From assembly GCA_045651985.1 (NCBI GenBank), contig JAZRTK010000026.1, positions 1 to 64,000 on the forward strand: 64,000 nucleotides of DNA, written 5' to 3'. Each line of letters opens with the position of its first letter. Position 1 is the first letter of the stretch. Origin of the DNA: SIG710 sp045651985. GTDB taxonomy: Bacteria > Bacillota > Clostridia > Oscillospirales > CAG-272. The position numbers were made by a program, and so were the translations under genes. Positions 35,247-45,700 of the stretch are shown here, in pieces. The notes beneath the pieces are model-generated. The model was not told where the DNA came from. It did not search any database and worked only from the letters and a program-made list of their open reading frames with translations.

Positions 35247-36083
35247 ATGAAATATATCAACCAAGAAAACATTGCTTTATTTGGTGAGTATTTAGAAAGC
35301 GAAGAAAAAGCTTTTGCGACTGTTCAGAAGTATTCACATGATGTTTCGGAGTTTGCGCTTTGGTTGGGGAAACAGGAGGTTACGAAGTCTCTTGTGTTGT
35401 CGTATAAGGCGTATATTGCAGATAGATACTCCGTGGCAAGTGTTAATTCTATTATTTCATCGTTGAACGGTTTCTTTTCTTTTGTCGGTTGGAATGATCT
35501 ACGGGTAAAGACTATCAAGGTACAAAAGCATATATTCTCATCTGCCGAAAAAGAATTGACAAAGTCCGAGTACGAGAGGTTGCTCGAGGCGGCGCAGAGT
35601 ACAAGCCGAAGACTATACCTGCTCATGCAATGCATATGTTCTACCGGAATACGGGTTTCGGAGCTGAGATATATAACGGTTGAGTCCCTTACCTTCGGAC
35701 GTGCCGAGATTAACAACAAGGGAAAAATTCGTGTGGTTCTATTGCCATCAAAACTATGTAAAATGTTGAGACAGTACGCAAAGAAAAACAAAATAAAAAG
35801 CGGTCCCGTTTTCGTCAGTAAAACCGGCAGACCACTTGACAGGTCGAATATTTGGGCGAGCATGAAAAAGCTTTGTAAAGCAGCAGGTGTTGCAGCGAGC
35901 AAGGTGTTTCCCCACAATCTGCGACACCTATTTGCGCGAACATATTACCGTGTACAAAAAGATATCGTGCGGCTTTCCGATATTCTTGGACATTCCAATA
36001 TAAACACAACTCGAATATATACCTGCGAAAGCGGAGAGATACACCGTCAGCAAATACAAAAATTAGGGCTCCTGCGATGTTAA
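35247..36083 (+). CDS. Tyrosine recombinase 1 (putative invertase)
   Basis: 278-residue tyrosine recombinase. The N-terminal SAM-like core-binding domain spans about 1-95. The catalytic domain shows the Arg in STGIRVSEL, HxxR in PHNLRHLFAR, the second His in LGHSNINTTRIY and the nucleophile Tyr in that segment. It lacks the arm-binding domain of phage integrases. Its TAA stop overlaps the first base of the left inversion site. A homologue of similar length (284 residues) lies at 51656-52510, also directly before a matching switch, so the likely role is promoter inversion rather than integration. Confidence 0.88.
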   Translation: MKYINQENIALFGEYLESEEKAFATVQKYSHDVSEFALWLGKQEVTKSLVLSYKAYIADRYSVASVNSIISSLNGFFSFVGWNDLRVKTIKVQKHIFSSAEKELTKSEYERLLEAAQSTSRRLYLLMQCICSTGIRVSELRYITVESLTFGRAEINNKGKIRVVLLPSKLCKMLRQYAKKNKIKSGPVFVSKTGRPLDRSNIWASMKKLCKAAGVAASKVFPHNLRHLFARTYYRVQKDIVRLSDILGHSNINTTRIYTCESGEIHRQQIQKLGLLRC

Positions 36084-36106
36084 CCACATAATCGATATTA
36101 TGTGGT
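36083..36106 (+). repeat. Inversion site 1L (core CGAT)
   Basis: Arms ACCACATAAT and ATTATGTGGT flank the asymmetric core CGAT. The site is the exact reverse complement of the one at 36365-36388. Confidence 0.88.
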
Positions 36107-36130
36107 ACGTAGCCGAACCCTATATGAGTT

Positions 36131-36159
36131 ATTTTAGCACGGGAATTGCCAAAAGTCAA
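36131..36159 (-). promoter_or_regulatory. Promoter inside switch 1, now pointing left
   Basis: TTGACT, 17-base spacer, TAAAAT on the minus strand, 25 bases from site 1L. No comparable plus-strand promoter is seen in the segment or between site 1R and the vWA gene. Confidence 0.85.
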
Positions 36160-36239
36160 CGAAATATTACAATAAATTACAAGTTTTGCAATATTTAAAC
36201 GGTTGAGACTGTTGTTTGTCGAAAAATTCCATAGCAATA

Positions 36240-36278
36240 AGACCAATGAAAAGTAAAATTTTTCATTGGTCTCTTTTG
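36240..36278 (+). terminator. Terminator-like hairpin inside switch 1
   Basis: Thirteen-base-pair stem (AGACCAATGAAAA/TTTTCATTGGTCT), seven-base loop, then CTTTTG. It would stop rightward transcription in the present orientation. Confidence 0.8.
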
Positions 36279-36364
36279 TGCGCCATAAATTCTCTTTGTC
36301 TGGGGCTTTTCTTACATACTGTCAGTGCGAAAACTCATTGAAGGCTCCTTTGCTGTAAAACAAA

Positions 36365-36388
36365 ACCACATAATATCGATTATGTGGT
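36365..36388 (-). repeat. Inversion site 1R (core ATCG)
   Basis: Same ten-base arms as site 1L with core ATCG, that is, the same site in opposite orientation. Confidence 0.88.
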
Positions 36389-36438
36389 TTTGTGCTTTGC
36401 CCTCTAAATCAGCACAAATTATTGTGGAGGAATTTATA

Positions 36439-37149
36439 ATGGATCAGTTTTCATTCACTAATGGTATTAATTACGAAACACCTCAGATTGTTAATGCAAG
36501 CGAGCATCATATGGCTTTGCTGTTTTTGTTGGACACTTCCGGTTCAATGTCAGCGAGAATTCCCGGAACCAACACATCCCCGATAGAAGAACTCACAAGT
36601 GCATTAAACAGATTTAAGGCTGAGGTATGCCAGGACGAACATACAAAAGACATCCTTGACGTTGCAATTATTGAATTCAACGATACGTACAAGGTTATCC
36701 AGGAATTCTCCCCCATTGAATATATGAAGCCGGTAGAGCTTTATGCAAGCGGTATGACATATATGTCCGGCGCAATTGACAAGGCAATCGAAATGGTAAC
36801 CGATAGGTCTCGTTTTTACAGAAGATCGGGAGCTGAACCATATAAACCTTGGATAGTTTTGATCTCTGACGGCGGTCCTATGGATGATATTGAAGATGTT
36901 GCACATAAAGTGAATTTGATGGTGGAGCAGGAGAAGCTTGCCTTCTGGTCTCTCGCTGTTGAAGGCGCAGACCTTGAGGTTCTTCACGAACTTTCGGGAC
37001 GCCGAGTTCTTAAACTTGCAGGTTATGATTTTTCCAGCTTCCTTGATTGGGCAAATAAGAGCATGAGAGCAGTCTCTCAAAGCTCTCCCGGAGAAAAGGT
37101 CAAGGGACAGGCATTGCCACCGAGTGTTTCTATCGATGACCTTATGTGA
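36439..37149 (+). CDS. TerY-like von Willebrand A domain protein
   Basis: 236 residues with a vWA metal-ion-dependent adhesion site: DTSGSMS (residues 32-38), Thr in GMTYMSG and Asp in ISDGGPMDD. The size and cytosolic nature fit TerY/YegL. The start is the ATG behind GGAGG at 36439; the frame upstream runs back into the switch and is not coding. First gene of the operon vWA-PP2C-HD-unknown-kinase-HerA-Ig. vWA, PP2C and kinase together form the TerY-P triad, known as a phage-defence cassette. Confidence 0.9.
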   Translation: MDQFSFTNGINYETPQIVNASEHHMALLFLLDTSGSMSARIPGTNTSPIEELTSALNRFKAEVCQDEHTKDILDVAIIEFNDTYKVIQEFSPIEYMKPVELYASGMTYMSGAIDKAIEMVTDRSRFYRRSGAEPYKPWIVLISDGGPMDDIEDVAHKVNLMVEQEKLAFWSLAVEGADLEVLHELSGRRVLKLAGYDFSSFLDWANKSMRAVSQSSPGEKVKGQALPPSVSIDDLM

Positions 37150-37163
37150 TTTGAGGTGAAGCG

Positions 37164-38027
37164 ATGATTTACTATTATGGCATCACGCAGCAAGGACACT
37201 ATCACATTAAAAACGGCACGCCCTGCCAGGACGCCCACAAATTCAGGAAGATAAATGAGAATTTTGCGATTGCCGCAGTTGCGGACGGACTTGGAAGCCA
37301 GAAGTATACCGACGTTGCATCAAAGATAGCCGCAGAACAGTCTGTTCAATATTGCTCTGACAAAGTAAGCGAGAAAATGGAATCTGACGAGATACTTCAG
37401 ACAATAAAAGAAGCGTTTGCGGCTTCTCTTGCATCGATTGAGGAGAAAGCAAAAAACGATAAAAATCCTCTTGACCAGTACGATACTACGTTGGCCGTTG
37501 CTGTTTATTTGAACGGAAATGTCTATTTCGGAAACTCGGGCGATAGCGGAATTGTTGTGCAGAATATTGATGGCACATACGAAAGCATAACTGAGCAGCA
37601 GCGAGATGAAAACGGTTGCGTTTATCCCCTGTGCTTTGGCGAAAACCATTGGACTTTCGGTGAGAAAAAAGACGTTGCGAGCGTGCTTCTTGCTACCGAT
37701 GGTATTTATGAAACGCTTTTCCCTTATCTGCTTCAAGGAGAAGAAGTAAATATCTACGTTGCTTTGGCGCACTTTTTGATGAGCAATGAATGCTTGGGAT
37801 TTAACAAAAAGAACGAATCTGAAGTGCAGTCAAAAATGAATGACTTCGTATCCAATATTCCCGGAGAACAGGTTTCTGACGATAAAACTGTATTGGTGAT
37901 GCTTAATGACAGCATTAAAGTATCAAGTCAACCGGATAAGTATTATCAATCTCCCGACTGGGCAGCTCTGAAAAAGAAGCGCGACGAAGAATACAAAAGA
38001 CAAGCATACCCACATTTATTTAATTAA
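37164..38027 (+). CDS. PP2C-type protein phosphatase
   Basis: 287-residue PP2C domain protein. Metal-binding and core motifs are visible: QDAHKF at the N-terminus, VADGLGSQKYTDVAS (about 40-54), GNSGDSGIV, LATDGIYETL and DDKTVLVM near the C-terminus. The fold corresponds to YegK in TerY-P systems and would reverse phosphorylation by the kinase encoded at 40561. It follows the vWA gene by 14 bases. Confidence 0.9.
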   Translation: MIYYYGITQQGHYHIKNGTPCQDAHKFRKINENFAIAAVADGLGSQKYTDVASKIAAEQSVQYCSDKVSEKMESDEILQTIKEAFAASLASIEEKAKNDKNPLDQYDTTLAVAVYLNGNVYFGNSGDSGIVVQNIDGTYESITEQQRDENGCVYPLCFGENHWTFGEKKDVASVLLATDGIYETLFPYLLQGEEVNIYVALAHFLMSNECLGFNKKNESEVQSKMNDFVSNIPGEQVSDDKTVLVMLNDSIKVSSQPDKYYQSPDWAALKKKRDEEYKRQAYPHLFN

Positions 38028-38047
38028 CAAAACGAAGGTAACAAACC

Positions 38048-39847
38048 ATGAAAATAGAGGAATTCAAAAACAGCGAGGTACGGGAAGCGGAGACCAACAA
38101 TAAAGCAGAAAAAGAACTTCAAAATGCACAGAATCACAAGGCGCATAGAGAGAAACTTGAAGATTATTCATGTAAAGAACTTTTCGAAATGGTGAAAAAA
38201 GATCCCGATAGAGTCATAAAGCTTAACGCGGACTTCAGAAAAAAATATGAAGCTGAAATTCGCGATATGACGGTGGAGGAATATCGTGATCATAAGAGCA
38301 AGCTTTCAGATGGCGACAATAAAACTGAACACCTATCAAGAGGAGAAAAATTTGAAGAAAAAAACGAAAAATCCGAACAGCGAGGGCTTTTAGTTTTTTA
38401 CGAACAGACAAGAGAGAAAAATAAAAGTTTTATAACCAATGGTGGCGAGCACAAGACCTATGGCGAGGCAGTTAAACAAATTTCCGATCGCGCGGAGACA
38501 TACATGAAAGAAATGGGAGTGTCTGAAGATAAGATTAAAGCTGTTAAATCAGATATTGAAGCGGAAATTTTCAAGCAACACGAAGAGGCAAAATCAAGAG
38601 GCATAGGCGACCATGGAATACGCCATATTTATGGTAACTTTGAAAGAAGTGAAAGCTATCTAAATACAAGAAACGATGTGAGTAGCGAGCAGAAACTTGG
38701 TGTTTTGATTGCGCAAACTTATCATGATGAAGGCTATACACAAAAAAATGATTTAGTCAATAATTCCGGGGTATTGCATGGTGGTTTTGACAAAAAACAC
38801 GATCTGGCAAGTTTAGAAGTTTGGAACAGTAAAAAAGATTTATATGAAACTGTTTTCAGTAAAGAAACAATCTCTTCTGTCGACAAAGCAATTGGTGAAC
38901 ACAATGTTAGTGTAGAAGATGATAATGGTGTTGAGACGATCAAAGCAAATACATCCAAAGAAGCCGATGTTATTGTTTCTACTGTACATATTACTGATAA
39001 ATTAGCCTTAAGCGGACGAGAGAAATTTTCCGAGTTGCTATATACAGATCCCAAGTTGATCGAGTTAACCGAGGGAATGAACTCTATGTTCAAAACTCTT
39101 TTTGATGAAAAAAGTATTTTTAAAGAAAGTGATGAAAAACAGAATTCTAAATTTTTAGAGAAATATCATTCCGTGATAAATGATTATATAGATTCAAAAT
39201 ATTCGCCTGAAGATGCAGTAAAATTCATAGATGCGGTTAATAAAGACATTGGATTTAATTCCGGTAAGTTTACTTCTCGAATGAATTATATTTATACTCC
39301 TTCGGATTGTTATAGATATAATCCCGAAACTAAAACTAATGAAATAACTGTTTATAAGATTGATCATGGTGATACCAAGTCACAAGATTTACAAAACGAC
39401 CAGTTAAAAAAATTATATAAAGATTTGGGGTTGAATGACGATGAAATAGTAACCGCTATTAAACAAGGAGGATACGAAGATAAAGATAGAGGCTTGAGTG
39501 TTCACGTTGAAACAAAAACGGTGGATGAAATACGCAATATCGAATCCGAAAAACATCAAGAAAACAATGATTTAAGGGAAGTTAATGAAAGAATTGATGC
39601 TGGACGAGAGCAATATCAAGAATTAAACAACAAGTTTTTGGAGATTGTCGAAAATTTGGAAGCAACGGATATAAACTACGAAGATTACGATAAGATGTGT
39701 AAAGCTTGTAATAAATCTGATGGATGTACTAAATCCGAATTTGAAGGAAAGACGGAAACGGACCGAAAGAAACTTATAATTGAGACTGTTTCAGAAATGA
39801 TAATAACTGAAGTTAGTAATACTCTTGGAAAGGAGAAATTGAAATGA
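38048..39847 (+). CDS. HD-domain protein with coiled coils
   Basis: 599 residues, very hydrophilic. The N-terminal 150 residues are coil-like and Lys/Glu-rich. The middle (about 195-340) has an HD-type metal pattern: GDHGIRH, QTYHDEGYT, GGFDKKHDLAS, IGEHN and VHITDKLALSGREKF. The C-terminal third is again helical and ends in a Cys-containing stretch (MCKACNKSDGCTKSEF). An HD phosphohydrolase is likely; the substrate is unknown. It overlaps the next gene by four bases (ATGA). Confidence 0.7.
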   Translation: MKIEEFKNSEVREAETNNKAEKELQNAQNHKAHREKLEDYSCKELFEMVKKDPDRVIKLNADFRKKYEAEIRDMTVEEYRDHKSKLSDGDNKTEHLSRGEKFEEKNEKSEQRGLLVFYEQTREKNKSFITNGGEHKTYGEAVKQISDRAETYMKEMGVSEDKIKAVKSDIEAEIFKQHEEAKSRGIGDHGIRHIYGNFERSESYLNTRNDVSSEQKLGVLIAQTYHDEGYTQKNDLVNNSGVLHGGFDKKHDLASLEVWNSKKDLYETVFSKETISSVDKAIGEHNVSVEDDNGVETIKANTSKEADVIVSTVHITDKLALSGREKFSELLYTDPKLIELTEGMNSMFKTLFDEKSIFKESDEKQNSKFLEKYHSVINDYIDSKYSPEDAVKFIDAVNKDIGFNSGKFTSRMNYIYTPSDCYRYNPETKTNEITVYKIDHGDTKSQDLQNDQLKKLYKDLGLNDDEIVTAIKQGGYEDKDRGLSVHVETKTVDEIRNIESEKHQENNDLREVNERIDAGREQYQELNNKFLEIVENLEATDINYEDYDKMCKACNKSDGCTKSEFEGKTETDRKKLIIETVSEMIITEVSNTLGKEKLK

Positions 39848-40539
39848 GTTTAGGCAACGATTTTTTAGAGCTAATCAATTTACTTTGGGAAATTGAAGAA
39901 TTTGATATGTGGCTTCCCAAAGAACACGGCTCCCTTGCTTATCTTATGGAACGGCTTTATGGAACTGATGCGTACGCAGAAAAATATGACAAGTTAAAAT
40001 CATTGGCAACAGAGAAAAAGGCAAACGAATTGGCTAATTATATTTCTTGTGAAATTTTAGCATCGGCTCAAAATGATAACACTATAAGTGAATCTGATAA
40101 GCTGAACTTAGAGGCAATGCTTGTTAGACAACAAAAGAATTATAAAGATAAAGCGTTAACGGGATTTGGTATAATTCAAGAAAAGTATATGCCGGATTGG
40201 TTTTTTGAGATTTTTTCGAGTTACATCATGTTAGAAGAAACAAAAAGAGAAACACTTATTCTCCTATATTGTAAAAACGAAGGAATGAATCAAGAACAAG
40301 CCAACGAAGCATATAAAAGACTCTCTACGCAGTACGATTTACTTAACGAGTTTTATTTCTATGTTAAGAATAAAAGATTCAAAAACCATTACCCAAGAAC
40401 GGTAAAGAAGTTGTCGGCAAAATCTCTTTACGAAACAATTTGCGACACTCCTCTTGCCGCTTATCTGTATCTTGTGTATTTAAGAGAAGACCCAGAAAAA
40501 GCATTTGCTGAATACCATGTAAAATTGAATAATAAATAA
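39844..40539 (+). CDS. Unknown helical protein of the TerY-P-like operon
   Basis: 231 residues, soluble, predicted mostly alpha-helical, with no motif I recognise. Possible helix-rich stretches are INLLWEIEEFDMWLPKEHGS at the N-terminus and YLVYLREDPEKAF at the C-terminus. Tight spacing on both sides (four-base overlap upstream, 21 bases downstream) shows it belongs to the operon. Confidence 0.7.
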   Translation: MSLGNDFLELINLLWEIEEFDMWLPKEHGSLAYLMERLYGTDAYAEKYDKLKSLATEKKANELANYISCEILASAQNDNTISESDKLNLEAMLVRQQKNYKDKALTGFGIIQEKYMPDWFFEIFSSYIMLEETKRETLILLYCKNEGMNQEQANEAYKRLSTQYDLLNEFYFYVKNKRFKNHYPRTVKKLSAKSLYETICDTPLAAYLYLVYLREDPEKAFAEYHVKLNNK

Positions 40540-40560
40540 CAATACGCCCAGGAGAAAACA

Positions 40561-42669
40561 ATGAGATACAAAGGCAATAACGATACTTATACTCTTGAAG
40601 ACCAGCCTATGAAGGCGGGCGGAGAGGGTGCGATATATTCAATTCAAAGCCATCCGGATATGGTGGCAAAGATATACCATCGAGAAAAACTGTCTAATGA
40701 GCTTGAGGAAAAAATCATCTATATGCGGAACAATCCGCCCGAAAGTTCCATACTTAACCAGATAGCTTGGCCTTTGGACGTCATCAGAGACGGTATAGGT
40801 AACTTCGTTGGATTTGTTATGCCCAAGCTCTCTATTGACACTGACCTTAAGGCTATCTACTCTTACCCTCCGAATCCTCAGATCCCGATTACCTATGAGC
40901 AAAAAGTTATCGTAGCTATAAATATCGCTGTCGTTATTTCAACGATTCATAGAGCGGGATACGTTTTCGGAGATTTCAATCCGTTGAATATAGGAGTCAA
41001 TCTTAAGACCGGTCACGTGGCTTTTCTTGACACCGACTCATACCACATTACAAACCAAACCTCGGGTAAGGTATATCGCTGCGAGGTTTGTCTCGATGGT
41101 TACGTAGCCCCTGAACTTATTCAGAAGTGCAAGGGTACTGATTTTGCCAGCGCCCCGCTTCCTACGTTCACGCAAGAGACTGACCGTTTCGCTCTTGCCA
41201 TACATATCTTTAAGCTTCTGATGAATGGATATACCCCCTTTAATGGCATAAAAGAGGGCGAAAGCGCATCTCAGGCATCTCCCGGAGTTGGAAATCTCGC
41301 CATCGAGAGGGACAACTATTGCTTCAAGCCCGGCAACAAGCCCCAAAGTGTTGCAACGCCTGATATCAGTGCATTTTCTCCGGATTTGCAATATCTTTTC
41401 AAGAAAACCTTTTTGGGTGGTGCCACTTCTCCCGCCCAAAGAGCAACGGCGGACGAGTGGTATCATGCTCTCCGAGAATACAAGGATAATCTTACACGTT
41501 GCAAGAATAACCCCAATCACTATTATTACGTCAACAATAACACCTGCCCCTATTGCGATGCGGATAACAGATACAATAACAGTATGGCATCTTTTGCCAA
41601 CTCTGCATCTTCAGGTGGAACAGGAGCGCGTCCAAACCAGATGAATTTTGGTGCGCCCGTTAACGTTCCCCCTCGTCAACAAAACCAAAGCTATAATAGA
41701 CAACAAAACAAAAGCACTCTTGTGCGAGTGCTTCTGTGGATATTCTTGTTCCCCGTTATGTTATGTATAACAATCGGAAAAAGCAAGATGGGATTGATTT
41801 GGAAAATTTTGCTCATATATACTGTGGCGCAGATAACTCTGTCTACACTTGGTTCATGCGCAGCTATGATTTCTGCATTTGTTGAATATGATGGAAATGG
41901 TATAGGAACCAGTACGGCGACTGCGATAACTGTGGACGTAGAAAAGCTGACGGACCAACTAATAACTGGATACAACAATTATGGATATTTTGATGGCGAA
42001 AGAGACGCTCAAGATACTGTTACAGTCAAAGGCAAACAATACACACTGACGCTCAAAAACGAAAAATTCGAAGATGGATACAGATATCTCACTTTGCTTA
42101 TTGACACTAAAACAAAAGCAATTGGTAATGCTGTGATCCGAGCAAAAAGTGACGAGTATCTATCTAATGATGCGGTGCTGGAATTTGAAATTTATCAAGA
42201 AGTTGGAAATGGGCACGATCTCTACTTGAAAAACAACATTATACGAATAACAACCTTAAATACCAATGAAGTTATCCGTGATGATCCAAGAGATCACTTT
42301 GAAATAGTTTTTAGTCATGAGGAAACCAATGGTTGGTGGGATTACCAATGGAGCAAATTCAAATTACTCGACACATCATACTCCGTCGGAGATAAGGTTG
42401 TCAAACTCTCAGTCATAGAAGATAAACGACCTGGAGCTAAAGAAGTACAGCCAGGATTGTTATTCGAGATATATGACAAAGATGACAATTTGCTTGCATC
42501 GGGAAGCTATAAGTTCACTGGCATGAAATACAGTTCGAATTATGATGACTACGGAAACAATTCTGGTGCAGCTTTTTATTTTGTTCCATATTTTGACCAG
42601 TCAGAACTGGTAGGAAAGACAGGAATTCTTTTTATAAACACTGAATATAAATATGATTTTTGCTATTGA
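40561..42669 (+). CDS. YegI-like Ser/Thr kinase with zinc ribbon and membrane helices
   Basis: 702 residues. Residues about 15-310 are a protein kinase-like domain: Gly loop GGEGAIYSI, Lys in VAKIYH, catalytic loop VFGDFNPLNIGV, the metal Asp in FLDTDSYH and GYVAPEL. A zinc-ribbon CKNNPN...CPYCDADN follows (about 318-342), then a Gln/Asn-rich linker, one or two membrane helices (about 385-445) and a 250-residue beta-rich outer domain. Kinase plus zinc ribbon is the pattern of the TerY-P triad; the outer domain suggests signal sensing across the membrane. Confidence 0.85.
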   Translation: MRYKGNNDTYTLEDQPMKAGGEGAIYSIQSHPDMVAKIYHREKLSNELEEKIIYMRNNPPESSILNQIAWPLDVIRDGIGNFVGFVMPKLSIDTDLKAIYSYPPNPQIPITYEQKVIVAINIAVVISTIHRAGYVFGDFNPLNIGVNLKTGHVAFLDTDSYHITNQTSGKVYRCEVCLDGYVAPELIQKCKGTDFASAPLPTFTQETDRFALAIHIFKLLMNGYTPFNGIKEGESASQASPGVGNLAIERDNYCFKPGNKPQSVATPDISAFSPDLQYLFKKTFLGGATSPAQRATADEWYHALREYKDNLTRCKNNPNHYYYVNNNTCPYCDADNRYNNSMASFANSASSGGTGARPNQMNFGAPVNVPPRQQNQSYNRQQNKSTLVRVLLWIFLFPVMLCITIGKSKMGLIWKILLIYTVAQITLSTLGSCAAMISAFVEYDGNGIGTSTATAITVDVEKLTDQLITGYNNYGYFDGERDAQDTVTVKGKQYTLTLKNEKFEDGYRYLTLLIDTKTKAIGNAVIRAKSDEYLSNDAVLEFEIYQEVGNGHDLYLKNNIIRITTLNTNEVIRDDPRDHFEIVFSHEETNGWWDYQWSKFKLLDTSYSVGDKVVKLSVIEDKRPGAKEVQPGLLFEIYDKDDNLLASGSYKFTGMKYSSNYDDYGNNSGAAFYFVPYFDQSELVGKTGILFINTEYKYDFCY

Positions 42670-42703
42670 GATTTGTAAAAACAAATAGTGATGAGGCTTG
42701 TTA

Positions 42704-45700
42704 ATGAATACTATTTCATCTTTTGATATGAATAATAAGGCACAGCTTGTCCACAACGGTATTGTCACCGCGGACAAATTTATCAACAAGAGTTATTTGA
42801 TAAATCTCGCTGATAATGAAGTGCTTCCCTTGAGTGATGAGTTTAATACGACCAAGACGATCAGGCTGTATCAGATTGAAAAGCTCGTTTATGACAAGGA
42901 AGAAAATATATGTGATAAGCTTATAAGCGTTTACAGCTCTCTTTTGAATATTGACAGTTCCGTTCTTCTTGTTATCTCCGGTGAGGAGAGTGCCATCACC
43001 TTACACATCGGAATCCGCTCCGTGAATAACACTTCCGTTGCGGGTTTGATATTAGAAAAAAGTTTTTTGGGTAATTTCCCCGGCAGCTCACTGAAGAGAC
43101 TTCGGAATGATGAAATAGAAGCCGTGATGAAAAGCGGTGTTGTTTCTGATTCTGTGGGGGTATTGAAGAACATATCATGTGTGACAGTCGTTCCCTCTAT
43201 GCGAGACGAAAACAAAGATAAGTTTGTGCAGGGTATTGAGAAATTCATAGATACTATGCGCGGTGCAAAATATACTGCGGTTTTGATAGCTCAGCCTGTA
43301 AGCAAACAGGGTTTGGAGCAGAGAAAACGCGGACTTGAGGAAATGTATTCCGCTTTGTCTCCTATGGCGAAAACAACACTTTCTTACGCAGAAAATTACA
43401 GCGAAGCAGTTACTAACGGAATGAGCGAAAATTTTTCCCACTCTATTAATAACAGCGTAAATATCACCAACGGCTCTAACAGCAGCGATAGTTATTCGAG
43501 AAGCAAAGGCGCAAATCTTGGTTTGTGGGGATCCGGAGTGAATACCGGGACATCACGTAGCTATACGTCGGGGCAATCATGGTCGAAATCGGTTACGCAA
43601 GGAAGCGCTGATACAACATCTACAGGAACTAATAGTTCGACCTCGCAAACTACAGGGAATACAAGAACTCTTTCAGCAGAGCATCAAAATAAATCTGTAG
43701 CTGAGTTGATGACGAAACTGGAGGAACAATTAAAGAGAATTAAAGAGTGCGAGGGCTTTGGCCTTTGGGATTGCGCTTGTTATTTTACTTCCGATGATAT
43801 CCAAACAGCTGTGGTTGCGGCAAATACATATAAAGCGCTAATGCTCGGAGACAATACTTCGGTTGAAAATTCTCATGTAAACATATGGGATATTCGTTCA
43901 AAAGATGAAAACAGAAAAAACGTATTGGATTATGTAAAATGCGGTATACACCCGGTAATGAAAATCGAACCTGAGCAAGGATACGCTCCCCAAATCGTAA
44001 CGCCCGGAAGCTATATCAGCGGAAAGGAACTTCCTTTTTTGGTCGGTATACCTCGCAAGTCAATTCCCGGGGTTCCTGTAAATAGCATTGCCGAGTTTGG
44101 AAGAAATGTATTTGTTCAAAATAGGGCAAGTGACAGAGAGACTGTTCAACTTGGAAGCATATACCATATGGGCAAGATAGAAAAAAACAAAGTGGAACTT
44201 GACCTTAACAGTTTTACATCTCATTGTTTTGTCACGGGCTCAACCGGTTCGGGAAAGTCAAATACGGTATATTGCCTTTTAGAAAAGTTTCACCAAAACC
44301 ATATCCCCTTTCTTGTCATAGAACCGGCAAAAGGTGAATATAAATCGGCTTTTGGGGCATTGGAGAATATAAACATTATTTCGACAAATCCGTATGTAGG
44401 ACAAATGCTCAAATTAAATCCCTTCAGCTTCAATTCGCATATACATATTCTGGAGCATTTGGATAGGCTGATAGAGATCTTTAACGCTTGCTGGGAAATG
44501 TATGCCGCTATGCCGGCAATCTTAAAAGATGCCATAGAGAAAATTTACGTTGACAAGGGCTGGGACCTACTGAATTCGGTTTATCTTGGTGAAGGCGAGC
44601 CGGTCTTTCCAAATTTCGGGGATCTTATGAAAGCACTTCCCGATATTATCAACGATTCGGGTTATTCCTCCGATACCAAAGGGGACTACATAGGCGCATT
44701 GGTTACTCGAGTGACATCATTGACTAACGGTATATCCGGTCAGATTTTTTGCGACAATTACGAGATTCACGATTCCGTTCTGTTTGATGAAAACACAGTT
44801 GTCGATTTGAGCCGAGTGGGGGCTATGGAGACAAAATCTCTTATTATGGGACTGATTGTGCTCAAATTGACAGAACACCGTATGGCAAATTCAAGCAGAG
44901 CAAATTCGGAACTTAAGCACATTACCGTTTTGGAGGAGGCCCACAATCTTTTGAAACGCTCATCGGGAGAATCGGCAGGCAGAAATCTTGTAGGGAAATC
45001 TGTCGAGATGATATGTAATAGTATAGCCGAGATGCGTACATACGGAGAAGGATTTATCATTGTGGATCAATCTCCTACGGCGATCGATGTTGCAGCTATT
45101 AAAAATACGAATACTAAAATCATAATGCGTTTACCTGAACGAAACGACTGTGAAGCCGTCGGAAATGCTGCTGGATTGAATGAGGATCAAAAAAAGGAAA
45201 TAAGCAAGCTTGAAACGGGCGTTGCTGTCGTCATGCAGAATAATTGGCTTGAGGCGGTTTTGGCGCGCGTGGATCTGTTCTCCAATCTTTATGAGGCCTG
45301 TATTCCGACCGTTTCCTATGAAGCTATGAAGGCGTTCAAAAGTATTGTGGTTCGGGAACTTATGAATCAATATATCATAGAAAAACAAATGAACCTTGAA
45401 CGCATGCTTGGGGCGATTGACTCTGTTGATATTCCCTTTCACAAAAAGGCGGAAATGCGCCGTTGTATGGAGGGAACGTTGAAGCGTCTTTCCACAAAAC
45501 GCGATGTAGATTTTTTCTCCGAAACACTTTATAATCTTGTCGGGGCAAACTCCGTGTTTGAGATAGCAGAGTCGACCATTTTACCATCCAAAGAGACTGA
45601 GTATAGGTATGCTCCCGAAAGTGTTCGTGAGTGGAAATCACGGATCAGTGACGGTGTGAGAAGATGTATATCTCTACCGGAAGAATATATTCAAGCATTG

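Larger units (their letters stand above)
36083..36388. promoter_or_regulatory. Invertible promoter switch 1
   Basis: Two 24-base sites in inverted orientation enclose 258 bp with one outward promoter and one hairpin. As assembled the promoter (36131-36159) points left, into the 3' end of the recombinase gene, and a terminator-like hairpin blocks rightward read-through, so the vWA-PP2C-kinase operon has no visible promoter (OFF). After inversion the promoter would read through site 1R into the operon with the hairpin behind it (ON). The orientation logic is inferred from sequence. Confidence 0.85.

Noticed and set aside
35247..36083. Recombinase 1 as the integrase of the tRNA-fMet island
   Set aside because: It is short, lacks an arm-binding domain, lies 5.6 kb inside the island and has its own inversion sites next to its stop codon.
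36083..36388. Reading the ACCACATAAT palindromes as ordinary terminators or repressor operators
   Set aside because: They lack T runs, occur as exact inverted copies with an asymmetric core, flank a promoter and repeat the same layout at the second recombinase.
36325..36438. Upstream extension of the vWA frame
   Set aside because: It runs back through inversion site 1R into the switch and has no ribosome site; the ATG at 36439 has GGAGG.
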